Positions 1 to 6,039 of a stretch of DNA of 6,164 nucleotides are shown here, in pieces. Source of the DNA: Bacteriovoracaceae bacterium (GTDB lineage: Bacteria > Bdellovibrionota > Bacteriovoracia > Bacteriovoracales > Bacteriovoracaceae). The stretch is taken from NCBI GenBank assembly GCA_947448095.1, contig CANFNN010000184.1, positions 1 to 6,164 on the forward strand. Direction: 5' to 3'. Numbering within the stretch: position 1 is the first letter of the stretch; each line of letters opens with the position of its first letter. The notes below the pieces were generated by a model. The model made no database searches. It was not told the origin of the DNA and was given only the letters and a program-made list of their open reading frames with translations. A program made the translations under genes and the position numbers.

Positions 1-1
1 A

Positions 2-901
2 TTTGATCTTGAACATAAAAAGATAATACCTAAATTTCCTAAACGAATTGCAGTCATTACTGCCGAACATGGCGCGGCCCTGCAGGATTTTCTGAATGTT
101 TATAAACGTCGGTCGTTGTGGTGTGACATTGTCATTATCCCTGCCTTGGTTCAAGGAGCAGAAGCCGCCAAAACATTGGTTGCAGGATTACTCAAAGCTC
201 AAAAATTGCCTGGAGTAGAAACAATTGTTTTAACTCGGGGAGGCGGAAGCCTTGAGGATCTTTGGGCCTTTAATGATGAAGAACTTGTACGTGCGATTTA
301 TAATTGTCCTATTCCCGTTATAAGTGCAGTTGGGCACGAAGTGGACTTTTCACTTTCAGATTATGTGGCCGATCTTCGCTCAGAGACACCTACAGCTGCT
401 GCAGAAATCCTTTCACAGCCTCAGACAGAGCTAAAATCTCGATTGCATTTTTGTCAGACTCATTTAAAGTCTGACCTTTTTAAACTCCACCAACGAATTG
501 AACTCATTACTCATAAGTTTCATCCTAAAGAAATGATCAATATTATTTTGCAGAAAGTTCAAGCAGCTGAAAGAAAGTTGTCTCTCATTCGACTTTTTGA
601 TCGCTCCGAAGAACTCATTGGTATTACTGAAGCAAGTCAGCGTGTTGATGAACTTCAATTGAGACTAACTCATGCGACAAGTATCCGCATGACTGGTTTG
701 TCTGAGAAATTGAAAAGATTTGAACAAGTGTTATCGGCTTTGAATCCTAAATTAGTCATGAAGCGCGGTTACAGTTTTGTTAAGGGACCAAGCGACGTAG
801 TGGTTCCCAATATTGAATCTTTTAAAAAAATCATACCAGGCACCAAACTTTTGATCCAGTTTTACGACGGTCAGGGGATCGTATCGAAGGAAGTTGAATG
901 A
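2..901 (+). CDS. xseA: Exodeoxyribonuclease VII large subunit, 3' partial (299 C-terminal residues)
   Basis: This is the catalytic subunit of exonuclease VII, a cytoplasmic enzyme that with small XseB subunits degrades single-stranded DNA in both directions into oligonucleotides, in repair and recombination. The frame is open to the left edge, so the gene starts outside the window; a TTG at 116 is internal and not the start. The N-terminal OB-fold DNA-binding domain (roughly 140-150 residues) is missing. Visible are the start of the catalytic domain (PKRIAVIT, then GAALQDFL), the family hallmark RGGGSLEDLW (Arg codon at 236), SAVGHEVD (332-346) with the catalytic His and Asp, and ADLRSETPTAAAE. 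A long charged helical stretch follows (about fragment residues 135-245, the XseA coiled coil), then the C-terminal LNPKLVMKRGYSFV segment. All expected motifs are intact. The stop TGA overlaps the next start codon (ATGA). No xseB follows; in many genomes it sits next to xseA. Identification is near certain. Confidence 0.96.
   Translation, partial: FDLEHKKIIPKFPKRIAVITAEHGAALQDFLNVYKRRSLWCDIVIIPALVQGAEAAKTLVAGLLKAQKLPGVETIVLTRGGGSLEDLWAFNDEELVRAIYNCPIPVISAVGHEVDFSLSDYVADLRSETPTAAAEILSQPQTELKSRLHFCQTHLKSDLFKLHQRIELITHKFHPKEMINIILQKVQAAERKLSLIRLFDRSEELIGITEASQRVDELQLRLTHATSIRMTGLSEKLKRFEQVLSALNPKLVMKRGYSFVKGPSDVVVPNIESFKKIIPGTKLLIQFYDGQGIVSKEVE
887..893 (+). promoter_or_regulatory. Shine-Dalgarno site of the M23 peptidase gene, inside the end of xseA
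   Basis: AAGGAAG lies 4 bases before the ATG at 898. It is a strong ribosome-binding site inside the last codons of xseA, and it supports the ATG that overlaps the xseA stop as the true start. The ATGA arrangement suggests translational coupling. Confidence 0.75.
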
Positions 902-1749
902 AACCCATATTGTTAATACTTTTATCTTTTGTTGGTGCAGCCTGTGCACAAACGAATTCTAAACCGGCCAAAATGTCTGATGCTCTTACTATTAGTCAGG
1001 GCGAAGTTCGTTGGCTTGAGTTTTCAGTCCCTGAGAGAGAAGTGAAACTTATTTGTCGAGGAAATGAAGTTAAATTTGTTCGAAAAGGAAAATTTGGATT
1101 TGCCTACGTGATGGAGAGCTATTTTTCTGACTTCTCTCCATTTAGCTGCAAAGTCGTCTCACTTGGACAAACGATTTCTGAATATCAATTTAAAGTTGAA
1201 GAGAGAGAGTACCCGGCAGAGATTTTAAAAGTTGATCCTAAAAAAATTAAACTCTCGGCAGAAGCAGAAAAAAGAGTTGTTGCTGAACAGGTCGTATTAA
1301 ATAAGATTTACTCATCGAGTATCCCTGATTTTCTCTATTCGACATCCTTTATTCATCCGCTCGACAGCGTGGTGACAAGTCAGTACGGAAACAAGCGTGT
1401 TTATAATAAACACAAAAAAAGTCAGCATCTTGGCATTGATTACAGAGCTGCCATTGGTGACAAGGTCCCGGCAGCGAATGCTGGTAAAATAGTTTTCTCA
1501 GGGGATCTTTTTTTTACGGGATGGACGGTTATTATTGATCATGGACTGGATATATTTACGGTCTATGGACACCTCTCTAAAACTCTCGTAAAAGATGGTG
1601 AGATGGTTAAGCGAGGTCAACTCATAGGTCTTTCAGGAAACACTGGACGAACTTCTGGGCCTCACCTGCATTGGGGAACTAAGGTTCAGGGACAATATAT
1701 TGATGGCTTTGTCCTTGTTGAAGAAAGTAAAAAGTATTTTAAAAATTAG
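898..1749 (+). CDS. Exported M23 (LytM-type) peptidoglycan endopeptidase with N-terminal beta domain
   Basis: This 283-residue zinc metallopeptidase of family M23 is predicted to cut peptide cross-links of peptidoglycan in the periplasm. Residues 1-18 form a signal peptide: a hydrophobic core of I, L and F followed by GAACAQ. An Ala-Cys-Ala/Gln signal peptidase I site fits. The Cys16 context (GAAC) is a poor lipobox because position -3 is Gly, but a lipoprotein is not excluded. Residues about 30-120 resemble the beta domain that often precedes M23 domains (SQGEVRWLEFSVP, later YPAEILKVDPKKIKLS). Residues about 150-270 are the M23 domain, with all expected zinc and catalytic residues: H177 and D181 (HLGID), H225 (YGHL), H256 and H258 (GPHLHWG). 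It therefore looks active, unlike degenerate EnvC or NlpD-type activators. The gene overlaps xseA and the next gene follows after 2 bp. The substrate bond and a role in growth or division cannot be told from sequence. Confidence 0.92.
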   Translation: MKPILLILLSFVGAACAQTNSKPAKMSDALTISQGEVRWLEFSVPEREVKLICRGNEVKFVRKGKFGFAYVMESYFSDFSPFSCKVVSLGQTISEYQFKVEEREYPAEILKVDPKKIKLSAEAEKRVVAEQVVLNKIYSSSIPDFLYSTSFIHPLDSVVTSQYGNKRVYNKHKKSQHLGIDYRAAIGDKVPAANAGKIVFSGDLFFTGWTVIIDHGLDIFTVYGHLSKTLVKDGEMVKRGQLIGLSGNTGRTSGPHLHWGTKVQGQYIDGFVLVEESKKYFKN

Positions 1750-1751
1750 CT

Positions 1752-3461
1752 ATGAAAAATTTTTCGGGATTTTTAACATTTAGAGTTGATACCTCCCTTT
1801 CTCAAGAATTGAGAAAGTCACTTGATTTGTTATTATCTCATTTTAAAGAAGCTACGACTGTTGAATACTCGGCAGTATCGCCCGTCCCTCATGATAGGCT
1901 CGTTGTTGATTTTATTTCGGAAAATTCTTTGCACCTTATCGTGAATGGCCCATCTTTTAAAATATGCTTATTGGATAAAAACCAAGGGCTCTTTAGTTTT
2001 GGCCAAAACATAGAGCAGTCCTTAGTTGATGCCGTCCTGGATGATGCCTTGGATATTCATCAAATTCAAAATCTGATTGGACCAAAAATCCAGGAACTAA
2101 TTAGGCAACAGGAAGATTCCTTGTATCAAATCGGTTCAAAAAATATAAGAAAGTTTGAGAGTCGCGCCAAATCTGAAACTATAAAATCATTAGTGGAAGG
2201 AAGAGGGCTAACCTCAGAGAATCTTCTTGCCTATGCTCAGTCCTTAGTGGATTTAGAAAAAGAGCTTATTCACGCCGCCGATTCTAGTCGTATCCAAAAG
2301 ATTTTAAAATTATTCGTTAAAAACCACCTCGAGAAAGCAAAGTTTCAATTTTTTACTTCCGCTGAGATTTCCTTAATTGAACCATCCATAAATTTACTCC
2401 CTTTACCTCGGTTTAAAGGGGAGTTCTTGGCATTGGAATTAAACTGGGATGACTCGGACTATTCCCGATTAATAAAAAAAATGTTCTTCTTTTATACCCT
2501 GGTGAACTTTTTTTCATTCAAACAAGAAATTCAGGACCCCTTTTTCGACGATAGTCTTTGGGAAAGTGTTTTAGATAGTATTCCGTTTCCGGTTGCACTT
2601 TTGTCTCACTCAGCAGAAGTCTATCAACACAATACTTTGTTTTCGAATTTGAACCTTGCTCCAACTGATTGCCTTAATTTTAAGCTCAGAGAAAAAACAC
2701 TCATTAATGACATTCCCTATAATGTGTTCAGAAAAGAAGTTCACCACCTTGATGAGACAAAAATACTCTTCGTGTTTTTCACTGAAAGTTTCTTTTTAAA
2801 AGGTGATGGACACCTTTCTCCCTCAGGCCAAGAACTTGGGATCATCAGTTCTAGTATTGCCCATGAACTTAATAATCCCATCGCTGGTATTCAGGCCGCC
2901 TTGAGTCTTCTCATGTTAGGTGAATATCTCAACGAAGAAGCTAAACTGACTTTAGTCGAAATGAAAAATGGTGCCACAAGATGCAAACAGCTAATTGAAA
3001 CATTCTTAGGCTTTTCTCGAGCGAATCCCAAGAGCCTCACGACTCTCGAATTACAGCTAAGCCCTATTGTTGTTTGTTATCAACAAGCCCAGAATTTATT
3101 ACGTTTTAGAACCGTTGAAAGTGGCATTCGGTTTTCTTTTGAATTGTCACGCCACTCAGAGTTTCGAGCGAGTGTGAATCTCAGTTTATTGACGATGACT
3201 TTTTATCTCATACTGGGAGAAGTGATGACACTTTACTCTCACCAATTACTGGTAGCAGATAAAAATCAAATTGAAAAAGTCATTAAAGGGGAGATTATAG
3301 AATCTTCCCAGGAAATACAAATCCAATTGCATGAATTAAATATCTCAACGTTAAGTCTTTCTAAGCTCATTCAGAACCTACTAACCATTGAGAATTTCGT
3401 CCTCCAGATTTCGGATTATTCCCTACGCTTTATTTACAATCCGCCTAGAGATGCTTCGTAG
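1752..3461 (+). CDS. Soluble histidine-kinase-like protein: PAS-like and HisKA domains with degenerate ATP-binding domain
   Basis: This 569-residue protein has no signal peptide or transmembrane helix, so it is probably cytoplasmic. Residues 1-110 are unassigned. Residues about 110-190 are helical and charged, and about 180-260 may be a GAF-like fold (weak guess). Residues about 268-345 look like a PAS domain (LWESVLDSIPFPVALLSHSAEV). Residues about 358-425 are a clear HisKA dimerisation/phospho-acceptor domain: SSIAHELNNPIAGIQAAL with H371, then a second helix ending LIETFLGFSRA. The E372-xx-N375 pattern used by HisKA proteins for phosphatase activity is present. The remaining 140 residues match a HATPase_c domain in length, but I find no N-box asparagines, no DxGxG and no GxGLGL. 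Autophosphorylation with ATP is therefore unlikely; a phosphatase, a Spo0B/ChpT-like phosphotransferase or a partner of an active kinase fits better. No response regulator is in the window. It starts 2 bp after the peptidase stop without an evident Shine-Dalgarno, implying coupled translation. HisKA is sure; the function is inferred. Confidence 0.85.
   Translation: MKNFSGFLTFRVDTSLSQELRKSLDLLLSHFKEATTVEYSAVSPVPHDRLVVDFISENSLHLIVNGPSFKICLLDKNQGLFSFGQNIEQSLVDAVLDDALDIHQIQNLIGPKIQELIRQQEDSLYQIGSKNIRKFESRAKSETIKSLVEGRGLTSENLLAYAQSLVDLEKELIHAADSSRIQKILKLFVKNHLEKAKFQFFTSAEISLIEPSINLLPLPRFKGEFLALELNWDDSDYSRLIKKMFFFYTLVNFFSFKQEIQDPFFDDSLWESVLDSIPFPVALLSHSAEVYQHNTLFSNLNLAPTDCLNFKLREKTLINDIPYNVFRKEVHHLDETKILFVFFTESFFLKGDGHLSPSGQELGIISSSIAHELNNPIAGIQAALSLLMLGEYLNEEAKLTLVEMKNGATRCKQLIETFLGFSRANPKSLTTLELQLSPIVVCYQQAQNLLRFRTVESGIRFSFELSRHSEFRASVNLSLLTMTFYLILGEVMTLYSHQLLVADKNQIEKVIKGEIIESSQEIQIQLHELNISTLSLSKLIQNLLTIENFVLQISDYSLRFIYNPPRDAS
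3445..3461. other. Convergent 17-bp overlap of two gene ends
   Basis: The TAG of the + strand kinase-like gene (3459-3461) lies inside the last codons of the - strand exonuclease gene, whose TAG is at 3447-3445. The two reading frames share 17 bp tail to tail. I see no strong hairpin with a T-run on either strand here (only a 4-bp CCTA/TAGG pairing), so transcripts of the two operons probably run into each other. Confidence 0.85.
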
Positions 3462-4755
3462 GAAATTGATAGGGATCGCCATGCTCCAAAGCAAGCTTCT
3501 CAATTCGGTCCAAATACGTCTTGCGATCATCTTTGATGTCTGAATTTTTAAGAGTGAGATACAGGTTAGGATCTGAGGCCAAAGAGTCCTGGAATAAGCT
3601 CAGGAAAATATCTTTAATATCATTTTGCAGATAGATCTTCTTTTTCCCTTTCTGTTGAACTTCAAATCTTGAAACTTGTCCTAGTAAAAACTGATGAAGT
3701 TTCTTTTTGTGAGACGGGAATTTAAAAACCAGCTGAGAATAAGGCGAGAAATTTAAAAATGAATAAACGATATACTGACCACTTATGAGGTGTGGAGTGA
3801 TGACAAAATCATGCTCATCAATCAGGGTAGGAGCTGGCGGTAGGGGATGGCGTGCTCGAAGGTAGTCGATGGTCTTTTTTCGATAAGTCTCAGGGATTTT
3901 TACGAAATTTGAATTCATAAAAAATAGACCTTCAATAAATGGTCCGGCCAGTCTGATATGAATTTGGCTCCACCTAAAATCAGCGAGAAAGACTTTCATT
4001 GCTTCCACTTCTAAAGAAGGATTTTTAAGAGGCAATATGGTCAGAATCACTCCGTTATCACCTTTAACAGAAAGGATTGCAGGAGTGTTGGTGCGTTCGA
4101 GAACTTTGTAAACCTCGTCGATTCCATCTTCAAGTTCAATGATGGCACGGTCGAGTTCAAACTTGTTACGCGGATAATAGAGTTGATTCACTTTTCGGAT
4201 TTTCTTCTCTTCAAAGATTTCAAAGTATTTTAATAGAAGCTGGCCCGTGGCGCGAGCATCCTCGATGGCCCTATGAGCATTAGAATGAGAGATATTAAAA
4301 AGTTGCGACATGTACTGTAGGTTAGAGCTCATGATGTCAGGGATCAGATACTTGGTCATGATATTGGTACAAATGACTTTGTTGTCCATTGTTGGACGCT
4401 GAAGTTTTTTTAAAACACCGTTCAAAAAAGGAATATCAAATGAGGTGTTATGGGCGACAAGGATGCTGTCCCCAATAAACTCTACAATTTCATCAATCAC
4501 TTCTTCTATCTTGGGAGCATGTTCCACATCGGCTTTTCTGATCCCTGTGAGTTTTTGCACGAAATCAGGAATGTCTTTTTGAGGATTGACGAGGATGCTT
4601 CTTTCCTCGGTAAGTTTTCTATGCTCGATTTTAATCATTCCGACTTCAATGATTTTTTCAGTCTCTGGATTACCACCTGTGGTTTCTAAATCAATGACGC
4701 AGAATTTGAGGGAGTCTAATAGTTCATCTGAACTGTTGAAGATTTTTTCTTTCAT
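3445..4755 (-). CDS. DEDDh 3'-5' exonuclease (DnaQ / Pol III epsilon-like) with long unassigned C-terminal region
   Basis: This 436-residue protein has an N-terminal exonuclease domain (residues about 16-180) of the DnaQ/RNase T superfamily, which removes nucleotides from 3' ends using two metal ions. All five catalytic residues are visible: D22 and E24 in IDLETTG (Exo I), D107 in AHNTSFDIPF (Exo II), H161 and D166 in AHRAIEDA (Exo III, DEDDh type). LTGIRKADVEHAP is also typical of epsilon-like proteins. Residues about 185-436 are not a GIY-YIG/UvrC-like nuclease, the partner often fused to DnaQ domains; I see no GIY-YIG or YVGKA motif and recognise no other domain. Proofreading epsilon subunits are about half this length, so this is probably a stand-alone repair or degradation exonuclease rather than dnaQ itself. 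The ATG at 4755 directly follows an in-frame TAA and has no Shine-Dalgarno at the normal linear distance (see the hairpin upstream). It is the last visible gene of the nucleoside-salvage operon and overlaps the opposite gene by 17 bp at its end. Confidence 0.9.
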   Translation of the reverse strand: MKEKIFNSSDELLDSLKFCVIDLETTGGNPETEKIIEVGMIKIEHRKLTEERSILVNPQKDIPDFVQKLTGIRKADVEHAPKIEEVIDEIVEFIGDSILVAHNTSFDIPFLNGVLKKLQRPTMDNKVICTNIMTKYLIPDIMSSNLQYMSQLFNISHSNAHRAIEDARATGQLLLKYFEIFEEKKIRKVNQLYYPRNKFELDRAIIELEDGIDEVYKVLERTNTPAILSVKGDNGVILTILPLKNPSLEVEAMKVFLADFRWSQIHIRLAGPFIEGLFFMNSNFVKIPETYRKKTIDYLRARHPLPPAPTLIDEHDFVITPHLISGQYIVYSFLNFSPYSQLVFKFPSHKKKLHQFLLGQVSRFEVQQKGKKKIYLQNDIKDIFLSLFQDSLASDPNLYLTLKNSDIKDDRKTYLDRIEKLALEHGDPYQFPTKHL

Positions 4756-4762
4756 TTAATAA

Positions 4763-4784
4763 AAGGAACATTCGTTCCTTCCTT
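4763..4784 (-). promoter_or_regulatory. Hairpin between a Shine-Dalgarno-like AAGG and the exonuclease start codon
   Basis: Read on the - strand, the 44-bp spacer after the deaminase gene holds AAGG (4784-4781), then a perfect 7-bp inverted repeat AAGGAAC / GTTCCTT with loop GAAT (4780-4763), then TTATTAA and the ATG at 4755. In linear RNA both AAGG copies are 20 or more bases from the ATG. With the stem formed, the first AAGG would lie about 7 bases from it. The stem may therefore bring the ribosome site into register, or it may be a weak terminator or processing site: its stem has only three G-C pairs and the tail TTTTATTAAAT is a poor T-run. The repeat is certain; its role is inferred. Confidence 0.5.
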
Positions 4785-4799
4785 ATGTTTATTTTCTAA

Positions 4800-5186
4800 T
4801 TATTTGAGATGTTCAGGCGTAAAGGCTTGAGTGAGTAGTTCTCCAAGTTTTTTGGTCTTCTCATTTCCGGCCTTATCTCCGAAAGTAATCTCTAGATCAA
4901 GCTGCGCGAATTCAGTCATGACCTGTAGGCACATTCCACATGGTGGCCAGCCTGGGTCAGTGTAGACATAGATTCTTTTTAATTTCTTGTGACCTTCTGA
5001 AACGGCTTTCCATATGGCGACTCTTTCAGCACAGACTGTTCCACCAAAGCTTGAGTTCTCGATGTTGCAACCTTGGAATATAGAGCCATCGTCAGTTTCT
5101 ACAGCTGATCCGACTTTAGCTTTTGAATAAGGAGAGTGAGATCGAGTTGAAGCATCCTTGGCCAGGTCTCGCAATTTGTTAGTCAT
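4800..5186 (-). CDS. cdd: Cytidine deaminase, homotetrameric type
   Basis: This cytoplasmic zinc enzyme converts cytidine and deoxycytidine to uridine and deoxyuridine in pyrimidine salvage. The ATG at 5186 gives 128 residues, close to the short tetrameric family (B. subtilis Cdd is 136). A TTG at 5219 in the same frame would extend it by 11 residues into pnp and is less likely. The ATG lies one base after the pnp TAA, with a modest GGGAAAAG (5200-5193) before it, so translation is probably coupled. In ATG numbering the active site shows SPYSKAKVG (19-26), the substrate-binding NIEN (N41, E43), and zinc ligands C52, C83 and C86 with proton-shuttling E54, in TVCAER and PPCGMC. Two usually conserved positions differ: the Phe of PYSKF is Ala23, and the Arg after the CxxC is Leu87. 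The ending LLTQAF corresponds to the family's LLPxAF. Blasticidin deaminase is unlikely because NIEN is intact. Confidence 0.93.
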   Translation of the reverse strand: MTNKLRDLAKDASTRSHSPYSKAKVGSAVETDDGSIFQGCNIENSSFGGTVCAERVAIWKAVSEGHKKLKRIYVYTDPGWPPCGMCLQVMTEFAQLDLEITFGDKAGNEKTKKLGELLTQAFTPEHLK

Positions 5187-5187
5187 T

Positions 5188-6027
5188 TTATACTTTTCCC
5201 AACTTTTTGAGTTCACCAATAGTTTCGGTTAGAATGGTGGCAAATCCAACCATAGCTTTTTCTGCCACTTTCTTCACATCAGCATGATTTAGTTTTTCGG
5301 CCTTAATTCCAGCGGCGTAGTTCGTAACACAGGCCACACCCGCAACTTTTAGGCCCAAATGGTTAGCCGCTATTACTTCTGAAACAGTGCTCATTCCTAC
5401 TAGGTCTGCACCCATTGTTCTGAGCATGCGAATTTCTGCCGGAGTTTCATAGGTTGGTCCAAGAACAGAGCAATAAACTCCACTTTTAAGATCCACATGA
5501 TGGTTCTTAGCTATTTTTTTAAGTAGCTCTCTGAGCTCTGGATCATAGGCCTGACTCATATCTGGAAAACGAGGCCCAAGCTCAGCAATATTGGGTCCAA
5601 CTAAAGGGTTTCGACCAGAAAAGTTAATGTGATCTTCAATTGATACCAAATCTCCTGGGTGAAAATCGGCATTGATCCCACCTGAGGCATTAGTCACAAA
5701 AAGCATCTCAATACCTAATGCCGCTAGTGTTCTCACTCCGTGAACAATTTCTTCCATCGGGTGACCTTCATAGGGATGAATTCTTCCCTGAAGAGCTGCC
5801 ACTGGAATCCCGTGGACTTCGCCTAAAATAAGTCGACCTTCATGTCCTTCCACCGATGTTCGCTTGAAATGTGGAATATCTTGGTATGGAATAATTGTTT
5901 TATTTTGAATTTGATCAACGTAGATACCCAGACCTGAGCCCAAGACCATACCAATTTTAGGTTTTACTTTAAATTTACTCTGGATGTAATCGCTAGATTC
6001 CAGAATCTTATTCATGACCATGACCAT
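5188..6027 (-). CDS. punA: Purine nucleoside phosphorylase, trimeric (PNP/MTAP) family
   Basis: This 279-residue enzyme splits purine (deoxy)nucleosides with phosphate into free base and (deoxy)ribose-1-phosphate, for purine salvage in the cytoplasm. Length and motifs match the trimeric PNP family (B. subtilis PunA, human PNP), not hexameric DeoD. Phosphate site: GSGLG (30-34), GHEGRL (61-66) and RIHPYEGHP (82-90). Base and sugar site: TNASGG (112-117), GPTYETPAEI (190-199, with E194), GMSTVSE (211-217, with M212) and VTNYAAG (234-240). N236 aligns with human Asn243, which favours 6-oxopurines such as inosine and guanosine; methylthioadenosine phosphorylases carry Asp there. The ATG at 6027 has a good Shine-Dalgarno, but ATG codons 3 and 5 are also in frame (MVMVM). 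Its stop lies 1 bp from the deaminase start, and it begins 10 bp after the preceding gene's stop. The gene may be called pnp, punA or deoD in annotations; the symbol follows the trimeric B. subtilis enzyme. Confidence 0.95.
   Translation of the reverse strand: MVMVMNKILESSDYIQSKFKVKPKIGMVLGSGLGIYVDQIQNKTIIPYQDIPHFKRTSVEGHEGRLILGEVHGIPVAALQGRIHPYEGHPMEEIVHGVRTLAALGIEMLFVTNASGGINADFHPGDLVSIEDHINFSGRNPLVGPNIAELGPRFPDMSQAYDPELRELLKKIAKNHHVDLKSGVYCSVLGPTYETPAEIRMLRTMGADLVGMSTVSEVIAANHLGLKVAGVACVTNYAAGIKAEKLNHADVKKVAEKAMVGFATILTETIGELKKLGKV
6013..6027 (-). repeat. Tandem ATGGTC at the pnp start, giving three in-frame ATG codons
   Basis: On the - strand the gene begins ATGGTC ATGGTC ATG, so Met codons 1, 3 and 5 could all act as starts. 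The Shine-Dalgarno spacing (about 6-8 bases) fits the first best. The family's conserved part begins only near residue 22, so homology does not decide the start. Losing or gaining one 6-bp unit would keep the frame. Confidence 0.6.
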
Positions 6028-6032
6028 AAAGC

Positions 6033-6039
6033 TTTCCTT
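6033..6039 (-). promoter_or_regulatory. Shine-Dalgarno site of the purine nucleoside phosphorylase gene
   Basis: AAGGAAA on the - strand, 5 bases before the ATG at 6027, overlaps the TAA stop of the preceding gene (6040-6038). It supports the first of the three in-frame ATG codons and suggests that translation of the two genes is coupled. Confidence 0.7.

Noticed and set aside
464..658. Open frame of 64 codons on the - strand inside xseA
   Set aside because: It is antisense to the conserved xseA coiled-coil region, has no family motif or ribosome site that I can see, and is a shadow of the real gene.
752..949. Open frame of 65 codons on the - strand across the xseA / peptidase junction
   Set aside because: It overlaps two well supported genes on the other strand and shows no protein features.
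913..951. Lipoprotein signal (Cys16) in the M23 peptidase
   Set aside because: GAAC has Gly instead of Leu/Val/Ile at -3. A signal peptidase I site after Ala-Cys-Ala fits at least as well, so lipidation is left open and not called.
2799..2817. Perfect 7-bp inverted repeat AAAGGTG / CACCTTT with 5-base loop inside the kinase-like gene
   Set aside because: It lies within coding sequence between the PAS-like and HisKA regions, has no T-run on the + strand, and a 7-bp repeat is expected by chance in a window this size.
3631..4203. GIY-YIG nuclease domain in the C-terminal part of the exonuclease
   Set aside because: DnaQ domains are often fused to one, but I find neither the GIY-YIG strand motif nor the following YVGKA-type segment.
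4450..4689. Open frame of 79 codons on the + strand inside the exonuclease gene
   Set aside because: It is antisense to the catalytic DEDDh domain, with Phe-rich composition typical of a reverse-strand shadow.
5187..5219. TTG start at 5219 for cytidine deaminase (11 extra residues)
   Set aside because: The extension overlaps the end of pnp, uses a rarer start and has no family similarity; the ATG at 5186 gives the usual family length.
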